From: Saprospiraceae bacterium
GTDB lineage: Bacteria > Bacteroidota > Bacteroidia > Chitinophagales > Saprospiraceae
Assembly: GCA_021604865.1 (NCBI GenBank)
Contig: BQJU01000026.1
Coordinates: 1-64,000, forward strand
Direction of reading: 5' to 3'
Length of the DNA stretch: 64,000 bases
Shown piece by piece: positions 53,324-62,326 of the stretch; the stretch's first letter is position 1; the number at the start of each line of letters is the position of its first letter. Position numbers and translations under genes: made by a program. The notes beneath the pieces are model-generated. The model searched no databases. It was not told the DNA's origin and saw only the letters and a program-made list of their open reading frames with translations.

Positions 53324-53394
53324 TGCATGTTTGGAGGCCATACGCTTCCGCTGTAGCAGCTTTGCGCAGCCAAAAGGTTGGCCTCCAAACATAC
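53323..53394. repeat. Palindromic intergenic element, copy D
   Basis: Arms GTGCATGTTTGGAGGCC (53323-53339) and GGCCTCCAAACATAC (53380-53394) pair at 14 of 15 compared positions. It fills the whole gap between two convergent genes and overlaps the last base of the HAD gene. The interior TACGCTTCCGCTGTAGC is a diverged form of the family core. It probably acts as a bidirectional terminator. Confidence 0.7.
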
Positions 53395-53399
53395 CAGGT

Positions 53400-56300
53400 T
53401 TAATTCAACCGCAATATCTTCACCTCCACCCGCTGATTCTTTCGTCGGCCATCAGAAGTGGCATTGCTATATTTAGGTTCCCGTTTACCATATCCTTTGT
53501 ATACTACCCGACTGGGGTCAATGCCCCGCTTCACAATGTGGAGCGCTGCAGACTTGGCACGTGCTGTTGATAAGTTGTCGCAATATTCATGAGGCGGCTG
53601 GTTGTTTGTATGGCCACCTACCTCAATGACGACCAGAGGATTCTCTTCGAGGAAATCTGCAATTTCATTGAGTACCGGATAGGAGTCAGCCGTCATATTG
53701 GTACTATCAGCTTCAAAATAGATTTGCGAAACCTGAAGCGTTTGCCCAGCACGTAATCGGCCTGCAGTTAGGTCGGGCATGATTTTTTTGCCGGTTTCAA
53801 AGTTGAGGCTGGCACTACAACCATTGGCATCTGTGACGCTGACACTATGTGCTCCCGTAGGTAGTGCATTGGCATCGGTACCGGTTTCTCCATTGTCCCA
53901 ATTTACTGTGTAACCAGCAGTTCCTCCTTTGATTGTCAGGCTGGCTTTTCCATCTTTACTATCCTCGTTAGTGGCGGGTTTGTTGGTTTTTAAGGCGACG
54001 ATCAATTCATCAGGCACACTGACGGCCAATTGTGCTTGTTGGCTTAAACCACTAGCATCGGTGACCGTAACGGCATAGTCGCCAGCACCGAGCGACCCTG
54101 CCTCTGCACCGGTTATCCCGCTGGCATTCCATTTATACTGATAAGGCGGCTTTCCTCCTTGTACCTCAACTGCAAGGGCAGCTGATTGCTCGCCAAAACA
54201 CTTGATTTTTGATGTTTGCACCAGATTAATACTGAGGGCAATAATGTTTTCAGTAATGTCAATTTCTCCGCTGACGCCGCACCCATTTTTGTCCAGGACA
54301 GTTACTTTATGTATACCGGGAGTAAGTTTAGTAGCTGTCGCAGTAGCTTCACCATTGTCCCAGGTATAATCGTAATTACCGCTACCTCCTGCTACCACCG
54401 CTTTGGCCTGACCGTCAGCATTACCGGTACTAGCCTGGCCGGATTGGCTTACTTTTAAGGTTAAAGGCTGCGGTTCGGTAATGGTAGCTTTGGCAACCTG
54501 ATTTAAGCCACTGGCATCCGTAACCGTGACCGCGAAGTCGCCAGCTGTTAGATTATTGGCTTGAGCACCACTAATATCACTGGTATTCCATTGGTACTGA
54601 TACGGAGGTTTTCCGCCCTGCACCTCAACGGCTAAGGCAGCTGTCTTTTCGCCAAAACATTTGATCACTGTTTTTTGTACCAGATTGACATTCAGGGCAA
54701 GGATGTTTTCCGTAATATCAATTTCGCCACTAATCCCACACCCATTTTTATCCAGCACCGTCACTTTATGTAAACCGGGAGTAAGTCTAGTGGCTGTTGC
54801 ATTGGCCTCACCATTGTCCCAGGTATAATCGTAATTGCCGCTACCGCCTTCTACTGAAACTTTGGCCTGGCCATCAGCATTTCCGGTACTGGCCGGGGTA
54901 GATTGTTTTACGTTTATCGATAACGGCTTGGGTTCGGTAATGGTCGTTTCAGCAACCTGGCTCAAGCCACTAGCATCCGTAACGGTAACGGATAAGTCAC
55001 CCGCAGACAGGTTATTGGGCTGTGCGCCGCTGATTTCATTAGTACTCCATTGGTATTGATAAGGAGGTTTTCCACCCACTACCTCGACTGCCAAGGCTGC
55101 CGTTTGCTCACCAGAACACTTGATATCCGATTTTTGTACCAAATTTACATTGAGGGCGAGGATATTTTCGGTAATCTCAATTTCGCCACTGACACCACAC
55201 CCGTTTTTATCCAGGACCGTCACTTTGTGTATGCCGGGAGTCAGTGTGGTAGCTGTCGCGTTGGCTTCACCATTGTCCCAGGTATAATCATAATCACCGG
55301 TACCGCCGTCTACTGAAACTTTGGCCTGGCCGTCAGCATTACCTGTGCTGGCCGGGGCGGATTGTTTTATTTTTAAGGATAAAGGTTTGGGTTCAGTAAT
55401 GTTAGCGTCAGCAGTCTTTGTGTTTCCCTCCGCATCGGTGACGGTGAGCTGGTATTTACCTGCAGCTAGTCCGGGAGCTATTTCACTAACGCCATTGCCG
55501 GCACTCCATTTGTATTGAAAGGGCGCTTTCCCTCCACTGACTTTAGCCGTAAGCGCAGCCGAGTTTTCACCAGCACATTTGATGGGGGTGCTGATGACCA
55601 ATTCCACGTCAAGTGGCAAAATATCTTCGTTGATATCAATAGTGGCAGTCGTTGAGCAACCAGCCTCGTCAGTGATCGTGACCGTATGCGTTCCGGCAGT
55701 CAGCTTTTCGGCCGTTTCGGTCGCTTCATTTGTATCCCAGCGATAGGTGAATTTTCCACTCCCTCCTTCAGCACTTACTTTGGCTTTACCATCCGCCTTA
55801 TTTGTGGTAGCTGGTGATTTGGGGCTTATGCTAGCCGTTATCGCCTTTGGGTCATTGAGGCTAATTTGGGCCGTAGCGGTATTGCCCGCTGCATCGGTGA
55901 CCGTAATTTGGTAGTCGCCCGCACTAAGGTCTATGGCTTGTGCCCCTTTGAGGTTGGCTTGATTCCATTTGTACACATACGGCCCCTGGCCACCAGTGGT
56001 TGTGGCTTTCAGTTCCGCTTCGGCAGCACCTTGGCAATTGTTGCCCTTTGTTTGTTCTAATGCCACTGACAAGGGGGCTAATGCCTCCGTTATCGTAACG
56101 GTGGCCACCGAAGTGCAGCCATTTTCTCCTGTAACAGTTACCTGATGGTCACCGGTGTTGAGCTGTTTGGCAATGCGATTTTGCTCGCCATTATCCCATT
56201 TAAAAGTGTATTTAGCATTTTCAGGAGTAACAGATATGGCAGCATGTCCGTCAGCATTGCCACCAAGGCTGGCGGGTTTTTGTTGACTGATGTTGATAAC

Positions 56301-57428
56301 CAGGCTATTGTCCTGAATAGTAGTTTGTGCCTCTACTGTATTCCCACTTTGATCGGATATGGTGACGGAGTAGGTCCCGGCACCCAGATTTTTGGGGTTT
56401 TCGCCCCTTATTCCACCCGACCAATTATAGGTATAAGGGGGCTTTCCACCACTAGCTAGCACTTTTAAAGCCGCATTTTTGGCGTTAGCTTCACACGACA
56501 ATGGGTTTTGCAGGATCAGTTCGGCCGTCATCGAAGCAGCCCGGCCAATATAATACACGCCTTTATCATTGGTGCCCACCCATAAAGCGTCATCTTGGTC
56601 AACCGCAATACAATTGACAAATTGGCTGGTAAATTCCTGCGCTGGACCAAAAAGGTCGTATTTTTCAGTATCAAAATGGTAGCGGACCACGATTTCGGAA
56701 GCTATCCATAAGTTGCCCCGACTGTCAAAGGCAATATCTTTTACCTTTCCTTCCACCATTCGGGGGGCAATTTCAAAAGCATAAAAGTCTCCTTTTCTAT
56801 CCATCACCAGGACTTCTCCATCGCTAACCACCCAAATATTACCTTCGTAATTGGCGATGGCTTCAATGCTAAAAAACTTGCCATAGGCTTTTTCTTTACC
56901 ATCCTCCACCAACAACAATCCATCATAGCTGCCAATCCATACTCTCTTTGAAGAAGTGGCCATAATCGTTTGTATGGCATTCGAGCGAAGTTTGGAGTTT
57001 TTGGTAGATAGGGTTTCTATCAGTTCCAAACTTGGATTGGTTTTGAAATGATAGACGCCGGCATTTTTAGTACCCACCCACAGTTCCTTGCGGATTTTAT
57101 CTAAATGGGCGGTTGTGATTTGGGCGAAATCATCCCCCATCAGTCGCTTCATGTCGGCCTTTGGAAAGTTTAGTTCCTCATTTCCATCAGGTACATTGAG
57201 CAGCGACCATTCTTCCGCGCCTATTTCGATGGGATTGGCAAATTCGGGGGATTGCACCAAAAATACGCCTTTGGTATCGGCAACCCACCTATTGCCTTTT
57301 TCATTTACATAAACGTTTTTAATGGCAACGTTGCGATCAATGGCTGCGGCACGCCTCACTTTCATCACCTCTTGCGCCTTGAGCGCTCCAAAACTTAGAC
57401 ATAGTAGTAAAATCAGTAATTTTCTCAT
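53400..57428 (-). CDS. Giant SprB-repeat protein with N-terminal propeller and C-terminal OmpA domain
   Basis: 1342 residues. Signal peptide LLILLLCLSFGALKAQ. Residues about 20-300 are a two-component-regulator-type propeller (NRWVADTKGVFLV, ELWVGTKNAGVYHF, RVWIGSYDGLLLV, LWVGTNDKGVYYI). About 305-1215 hold six composite repeats of 153 residues, each of two SprB-like modules: one of the type C-x-G-x-x-x-A-A-L with GGKPPYQYQW, one of the type GNADGQAKVSVEGGSGNYDYTWDNGE. About 1225-1342 are an OmpA-like peptidoglycan-binding domain (IYFEADSTNMTADSYPVL, VEVGGHTNNQPPHEYCDNLS, RGIDPSRVVYKGYGKREP). SprB is the mobile adhesin of gliding Flavobacterium, but this protein is wall-tethered and lacks a T9SS tail. 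No sprF/porP-like gene follows. It is probably a large cell-envelope adhesin or spacer. Confidence 0.88.
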   Translation of the reverse strand: MRKLLILLLCLSFGALKAQEVMKVRRAAAIDRNVAIKNVYVNEKGNRWVADTKGVFLVQSPEFANPIEIGAEEWSLLNVPDGNEELNFPKADMKRLMGDDFAQITTAHLDKIRKELWVGTKNAGVYHFKTNPSLELIETLSTKNSKLRSNAIQTIMATSSKRVWIGSYDGLLLVEDGKEKAYGKFFSIEAIANYEGNIWVVSDGEVLVMDRKGDFYAFEIAPRMVEGKVKDIAFDSRGNLWIASEIVVRYHFDTEKYDLFGPAQEFTSQFVNCIAVDQDDALWVGTNDKGVYYIGRAASMTAELILQNPLSCEANAKNAALKVLASGGKPPYTYNWSGGIRGENPKNLGAGTYSVTISDQSGNTVEAQTTIQDNSLVINISQQKPASLGGNADGHAAISVTPENAKYTFKWDNGEQNRIAKQLNTGDHQVTVTGENGCTSVATVTITEALAPLSVALEQTKGNNCQGAAEAELKATTTGGQGPYVYKWNQANLKGAQAIDLSAGDYQITVTDAAGNTATAQISLNDPKAITASISPKSPATTNKADGKAKVSAEGGSGKFTYRWDTNEATETAEKLTAGTHTVTITDEAGCSTTATIDINEDILPLDVELVISTPIKCAGENSAALTAKVSGGKAPFQYKWSAGNGVSEIAPGLAAGKYQLTVTDAEGNTKTADANITEPKPLSLKIKQSAPASTGNADGQAKVSVDGGTGDYDYTWDNGEANATATTLTPGIHKVTVLDKNGCGVSGEIEITENILALNVNLVQKSDIKCSGEQTAALAVEVVGGKPPYQYQWSTNEISGAQPNNLSAGDLSVTVTDASGLSQVAETTITEPKPLSINVKQSTPASTGNADGQAKVSVEGGSGNYDYTWDNGEANATATRLTPGLHKVTVLDKNGCGISGEIDITENILALNVNLVQKTVIKCFGEKTAALAVEVQGGKPPYQYQWNTSDISGAQANNLTAGDFAVTVTDASGLNQVAKATITEPQPLTLKVSQSGQASTGNADGQAKAVVAGGSGNYDYTWDNGEATATATKLTPGIHKVTVLDKNGCGVSGEIDITENIIALSINLVQTSKIKCFGEQSAALAVEVQGGKPPYQYKWNASGITGAEAGSLGAGDYAVTVTDASGLSQQAQLAVSVPDELIVALKTNKPATNEDSKDGKASLTIKGGTAGYTVNWDNGETGTDANALPTGAHSVSVTDANGCSASLNFETGKKIMPDLTAGRLRAGQTLQVSQIYFEADSTNMTADSYPVLNEIADFLEENPLVVIEVGGHTNNQPPHEYCDNLSTARAKSAALHIVKRGIDPSRVVYKGYGKREPKYSNATSDGRRKNQRVEVKILRLN
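53790..56510 (-). repeat. Six tandem 459-bp coding repeats
   Basis: An anchor (CCATTGTCCC or its diverged form) recurs at 53890, 54352, 54811, 55270, about 55728 and about 56188, giving a period of 459 bases (462 once), that is 153 codons. The copies around 54240-55370 are the most alike at DNA level, while the outer copies are more diverged. Confidence 0.8.
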
Positions 57429-57962
57429 CCTATTGAATCCTATTTTTTTGCAAAAATCAGCAAAATCTTTTAAAAATGGGGAGTGGATAATTATTACGTA
57501 ATTATGGTGGGCTTATTGTACAAGAGCATGCTGGGAATATAAAAAAAGCCATTCCAAACTGGAATGGCTGATCTTGGTAAAAATAAAGTCCCCCTTTAAA
57601 AACCTTTAATGGCAGGTCAAGCCAATGTTTCTAGACGCTTAGTTAGCGTTTTTCTTAAAAAATATTTTTAAGTGCATCCGGAGAAGGTCTGTCTTCCTAC
57701 CTAATTAATTGGTAGTCCGTTCATAGTTATTGTTTACAGGCAATACCTACCCAGATAAAAATTTGGGTCCATTTGATTTTAAATATGGGAGAGAATTAAG
57801 AAAGGTGGTTTTTTTATGAGGGATAACACATATCTAGAGCCCACCTAGAAAAGTGGACAGTTACCCCCCTAGGGTAAATAATTATCTGCAAGTTAGGATG
57901 ATTGCCCAAAAAGGTTGTTCGCAGATGTTGCAATTTCATTCAATATTGTTGCAAACAGGCTT
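57429..57962. other. Long intergenic region after the hybrid two-component gene
   Basis: Of these 534 bases, 57429-57546 should contain the promoter of the SprB-repeat gene. The terminator at 57540-57569 divides the gap. The remaining ~390 bases up to the regulator stop are non-coding on both strands. A weak ACGCT/AGCGT hairpin with a T run lies near 57636-57654. No known RNA family was recognised. Confidence 0.45.
57540..57569 (-). terminator. Intrinsic terminator on the minus strand
   Basis: AGCCATTCCA (57547-57556), loop AAC, and TGGAATGGCT (57560-57569) form a perfect 10-bp stem. On the minus strand the stem is followed by a run of seven T. This is a textbook rho-independent terminator for leftward transcription, most likely ending the hybrid two-component transcript about 390 bases after its stop codon. 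Confidence 0.85.
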
Positions 57963-60900
57963 TTAATTAGCTGAAGACATCCCGGCTTCCTTGGGAGAAA
58001 ACCCAAAACGCTCTTTAAAGCGGGTTGAAAAATAGGGTTGGCTACCAAATCCAATCATAAATGCTACTTCGCTAACATTTCCTTTTTGTTGTTGCAATAG
58101 CTCAATTGCTTTATCCAGTCGGTAATTGCGCAAAAATTCGGTCGCCGACTGGTTGGTCAGGGCTTTTAATTTGCGGTGTAATTGTGAACGACTCATTTGT
58201 ACCATGGTTGCCAATTGTTCTGTCGATAGCGTTTCGTCATCTATTTTTCGATCAATAGCCTGGCATAGTTCTTTAATAAATTGGTTGTCGGGAGGCGTGA
58301 AAAATGCGGTATCTTTTTTGGCTTTCCCAATTTGGGTGCTGTATCTTTCCTGAAGTTTCTTGCGGGTTGAAACCAGGTTTTCGATGTGCACCTTGAGTTC
58401 ATCCGTGTTAAAAGGTTTGGTCAAATAGGCATCTGCTCCGATTTTGAGTCCCTTCATCCTACTTTCAAAAGAAGATCTTGCTGTGAGCAAAATAATGGGG
58501 ATATGTGCTGTCTGAATGTTGACTTTGAGCTGTTTGCAAAGGCTATATCCATCCATTATAGGCATCATGATATCGGAAATAATCAAATCGGGAATAAATT
58601 TGACTGCTTTGCGCAATCCTTCGGCTCCATTCTGTGCAGTGATGATTTTAAATTTAGACTGCAATACCGATTGCATAAAATCTCGCAAATCAATATTGTC
58701 TTCTACGATCAACACAAGCGGCAATTCGGCGGCGTTCTTGTTGCTTTCCTGTTGGTTTCTTGCAACTGCCGGATTAGACTGACCCGTGTAGTTGATCACC
58801 TCTTCAGACCCTTCACCCATAACGGAGCGAGTTAGCTGTATAGGCAGGTCAATGGTGAAAACGGTTCCAACTCCTTGCTGGCTTTCTACCTGAATGGTAC
58901 CGTGCATCAGATTGACTAACTCTTTCACTAAGGCCAAGCCAATGCCTGTTCCTGATTGCTTATTTGTATCATTCAAATGGTGGTTTTCTACCTGATAAAA
59001 GCGATCAAATACCTGATCCAGATGATCGGCTTCAATGCCAATGCCATTATCTTTTATCTTGAGATGAAGCATGGGGTTTTCCTTTTCGCTAAAGGAGACG
59101 TCCAGTTCCAATTCAATATTGCCACCGTTAGGGGTGAATTTTAAAGCATTGGACAATAGATTGGAGATGATCTGCTCTATTTTATTTTTGTCAAATGACA
59201 ATTCAGTTTGTTGTCTGGACCCTTGCCAATGTAGGTTGATCCCTTTTTTATCAGCCAATGGAATAAACGACTGAAAGACTTCCCAAACAGTATCTACCAC
59301 ATTACCACTTTGCAGATATAATGGCATCTGTCTACTTTCAATTTTAGAAAGATCGAGCAGTTGATTGACCAATCGGAGCAAACGACGGGCATTGGTTTGG
59401 ATAAGTGAGGCCTTTTCACGGGACACACCCTCCTTTAATTCCTGGATCAAATGGCGAGCCGGTTCGATAATTAGCGTAAGCGGTGTTCTGAATTCATGGG
59501 TGATATTTGAAAAAAAGTTGGTTTTCATTTGGTTGAGATCAGCCAGTCGTTCTGCTTCTTTTTGTTCAAAAGCAAGTTGGTTTTTGAGCCGGATACGGTA
59601 AAGCTGAAAACGGTAGATTCCCCAGGCTATGGAAAGAAAGATTAAGGCAAAACCCAGATATGCGGGAGTGGTCTGCCACCAGGGAGGCCTGATCCTTATG
59701 TGGATTTCTGTAGGAGGGTCACTCCATACCATCGACCGGTTGGTGCCCGATACCTTGAAAGTATAATGGCCAGGAGCCAGATTGGCATAGGTCACTTCCC
59801 GGGTATAATCGGCCTCTACCCATTGCTTATCTACGCCCTCCATTTGATAGCGATACCGGTTGCGAGAAGAAACGGCAAAGTCAAGCACCGAAAATTTGAA
59901 ATGCAACAAATTTTGCTGATAACTCAAATCCAGTTGATGGGTATATTCTATTGGCTTATGTAATATTGAGGAATCCCGGAAATCCATTTTTTCATTATTG
60001 ACTTTCAAGTCGGTAATAACAACATTGGGTGGTGAGCCGGGAGTTTGAAGTTCAGTAGGTTGAAAGATATTGAAGCCATTGACACCGCCAAAGAGCAATT
60101 GTTCATCCTGTCCTATGGCGGAAGATCGGGTATTGAATTCATTGTTTTGCAATCCATCAAATGAGGTATAATTGTCGAAGGTCCCTCTGCGGTAATTATA
60201 ACAGGATAATCCTCGGTTGCTACTCAGCCACAATTGCCCACTTTTATCTGACAAAATGCTATAAATTACATCATTGGGTAAACCATCTCTAGTGGTGATA
60301 TTTGTAAACCGGGCTTTGTCTTTTTCCATCCGGTTGAGCCCGCCTCCCTTGGTGCCGATCCATAATAAATTGTCATCCAATGGATCGGGTAGGATAGACA
60401 AAATATAGTTTTCACTTAACGAATGAGGCACACCGCTCTGGTGATGGAATATTTGGAATGGTTCCTGTGCTGCTTTATCTTCGTCAAACCGCAAAATGCC
60501 AAATGGTGTACCGATCCACAATGTTCCGGATGCATCAAAAGAAAGCACGGATGAAATGATTTCTGACTTATATGCCGGTACATGGTGGGCATAACTAAAA
60601 TAAGAAAATACTTTTTTGATGGGATCAAATTTGATAATCTCCGGTCCTGCTGTAGCCATCCAGATATTGCCTTGTTTGTCTTCTGCCAAATTGGCTAGTG
60701 GATAGGGCTTTCGTTGATAATAATACTCCTGTAATTGTTTCGTCTCTGGATCGTAGTGCACCAACCTGACGCCCTCTTCGGTTATGGGATAATGAAGCCA
60801 GAAGTCCCCTTTTTTATCCTGCAACATCCAGCGGCAATCTGCAACAATTTTCGGAAATTCACGAAGGGGGGATAGCTGTTTGGTGTCAGGATCCAATAGG

Positions 60901-62048
60901 TGAAATTTGCCATTGGTCCAAACCCAGGTTCTATTTTCCTGATCCACATAAAGCTGGCGAATGCTTTTGTTTTCTGCAAAGTGATTAAAGACGGAGGCCG
61001 CAGGATTGTATTTGATCAACCCATAACCATTGGTGCCCAGCCAAAGGACACCTGTAGCATCAATACAAAAGGAGGGGAGATTATGTATACCTGTTTCCTG
61101 AAAAATGGGAGAAATGGCTTTGGATACTTCAGCCTTTGCATCAAATTGAAACAAACCGGAGGAGGCACCATAAATGGTTCCTTCTTTTCCTATGGCTAGT
61201 CGAATAGAGATGGAAGATAAGGATTCCGGCAATGGATAGGCTTGACTCACCCCTTGTTTTACTTTATAAATACTATTGCTTTGCCCAAAAATTAGCGTGC
61301 CATCAGCGGTCTGAACAATGCTGTTAACAGGACAATCAGGTTCTTCCTTACACACAAAAGCGCCATCCAGCCATTGGTGGGCTTCCTTTTCCTGACTTTT
61401 TTTCAGAAATATACCAGATTGAGTGCCCAATAATTGATCCCCATCATTTTGATTGAGGATGCAAAGGACTCGGGTTTCCATCAAATTGCCGGCTAATAAA
61501 ATGGGGGTACGAGTGATTTTGAGCGCATTGACTTGAGTCGGTTGAATGGCGGCACCTTTTTGGACTACTCCTGGAATAGTGATCTTATCCAGACCTATAC
61601 TGGTACCGACCCAGATATTACCTTGTTTATCTTCCTCAATGGCATGAATATTATTGGATTGTAGGGTGTTATTACGGCCAGGTTGGTGCATCAGGTGATG
61701 GAATTTACCGGTTTGCCGGTCGAAGAGATTCAACCCGTTATTATTGGTTCCCACCCAAAGCCAACCTCTGGAGTCTTCAAAAATAGTGTTGACGATATGT
61801 CCCGAGAGGGAAAAGGTATCCGCAGGTTGGTGGTTATAATAATCAAAACTATATCCATCATAACGGTTTAGTCCGTCTTTGGTCGCAAACCAAAGGAAGC
61901 CATCTGAATCTTGCAGTATTTTGAAAATCATACCCTGAGACAACCCATCTTCAATGGTGATCTTATCGACTTTGACGTGTTGAGCAATGATCAAACAAGG
62001 TAACATCAATACAGCTAAGAGCCCTGTAATTCGTCTTTTGTTATTCAT
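57963..62048 (-). CDS. Hybrid two-component system sensor/regulator (one-protein HTCS)
   Basis: 1361 residues from ATG 62048 (MNNKRRITGLLAVLM). Signal region LLAVLMLPCLIIAQ. A periplasmic two-bladed-propeller sensor spans about 25-730 (TIEDGLSQGMIFKILQDSDG, FLWFATKDGLNRYDGYSF, WLWVGTNNNGLNLFDRQTGK). A Y_Y_Y domain follows (RYRYQMEGVDKQWVEADY), then a transmembrane helix (LGFALIFLSIAWGIYRF). The kinase H-box is FFSNITHEFRTPLTLIIEPA (near 853), ATPase NALKFTPNGGNIEL and GIGLALVKELVNLMHG, receiver VLIVEDNIDLRDF with phospho-Asp in LIISDIMMPIMDG (near 1158), and a C-terminal AraC HTH ending PYFSTRFKERFGFSPKEAG. Most such proteins control adjacent SusC/D loci; here no susC/D is adjacent, so its target is unknown. 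Confidence 0.95.
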   Translation of the reverse strand: MNNKRRITGLLAVLMLPCLIIAQHVKVDKITIEDGLSQGMIFKILQDSDGFLWFATKDGLNRYDGYSFDYYNHQPADTFSLSGHIVNTIFEDSRGWLWVGTNNNGLNLFDRQTGKFHHLMHQPGRNNTLQSNNIHAIEEDKQGNIWVGTSIGLDKITIPGVVQKGAAIQPTQVNALKITRTPILLAGNLMETRVLCILNQNDGDQLLGTQSGIFLKKSQEKEAHQWLDGAFVCKEEPDCPVNSIVQTADGTLIFGQSNSIYKVKQGVSQAYPLPESLSSISIRLAIGKEGTIYGASSGLFQFDAKAEVSKAISPIFQETGIHNLPSFCIDATGVLWLGTNGYGLIKYNPAASVFNHFAENKSIRQLYVDQENRTWVWTNGKFHLLDPDTKQLSPLREFPKIVADCRWMLQDKKGDFWLHYPITEEGVRLVHYDPETKQLQEYYYQRKPYPLANLAEDKQGNIWMATAGPEIIKFDPIKKVFSYFSYAHHVPAYKSEIISSVLSFDASGTLWIGTPFGILRFDEDKAAQEPFQIFHHQSGVPHSLSENYILSILPDPLDDNLLWIGTKGGGLNRMEKDKARFTNITTRDGLPNDVIYSILSDKSGQLWLSSNRGLSCYNYRRGTFDNYTSFDGLQNNEFNTRSSAIGQDEQLLFGGVNGFNIFQPTELQTPGSPPNVVITDLKVNNEKMDFRDSSILHKPIEYTHQLDLSYQQNLLHFKFSVLDFAVSSRNRYRYQMEGVDKQWVEADYTREVTYANLAPGHYTFKVSGTNRSMVWSDPPTEIHIRIRPPWWQTTPAYLGFALIFLSIAWGIYRFQLYRIRLKNQLAFEQKEAERLADLNQMKTNFFSNITHEFRTPLTLIIEPARHLIQELKEGVSREKASLIQTNARRLLRLVNQLLDLSKIESRQMPLYLQSGNVVDTVWEVFQSFIPLADKKGINLHWQGSRQQTELSFDKNKIEQIISNLLSNALKFTPNGGNIELELDVSFSEKENPMLHLKIKDNGIGIEADHLDQVFDRFYQVENHHLNDTNKQSGTGIGLALVKELVNLMHGTIQVESQQGVGTVFTIDLPIQLTRSVMGEGSEEVINYTGQSNPAVARNQQESNKNAAELPLVLIVEDNIDLRDFMQSVLQSKFKIITAQNGAEGLRKAVKFIPDLIISDIMMPIMDGYSLCKQLKVNIQTAHIPIILLTARSSFESRMKGLKIGADAYLTKPFNTDELKVHIENLVSTRKKLQERYSTQIGKAKKDTAFFTPPDNQFIKELCQAIDRKIDDETLSTEQLATMVQMSRSQLHRKLKALTNQSATEFLRNYRLDKAIELLQQQKGNVSEVAFMIGFGSQPYFSTRFKERFGFSPKEAGMSSAN

Positions 62049-62326
62049 GTAATTACAAAATCTTAAATAATGGTTGTGCTGGAAACGGGGGGATTCCAAA
62101 CAGATTTAACTGCTTGTTTGCTAGTCACCTTTGAAATGATTTCGAAAAATATTTCTTGGAGATTGCAAATAAGTACCTAGGTCAACCCTAAACATTTAAT
62201 TTGGGAGAGGGAGGTAATAGTTTTGTAAGAATTACAAGTATGGAGTGTTGTGTTTTATTGGAAGGGTAAATTAATTAAATTCCCAATATTATACCCTTTC
62301 ATTTTCTTATTTTTACCAAAAAAGAC

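Noticed and set aside
53790-56510. Tandem repeats as a CRISPR array or non-coding satellite
   Set aside because: The period is a multiple of three, the reading frame is open throughout and it encodes SprB-like modules.
57963-62048. The hybrid two-component system as regulator of the 14-47 kb locus
   Set aside because: It is more than 10 kb away across unrelated genes, and the locus has its own LacI-type regulator with matching operators.
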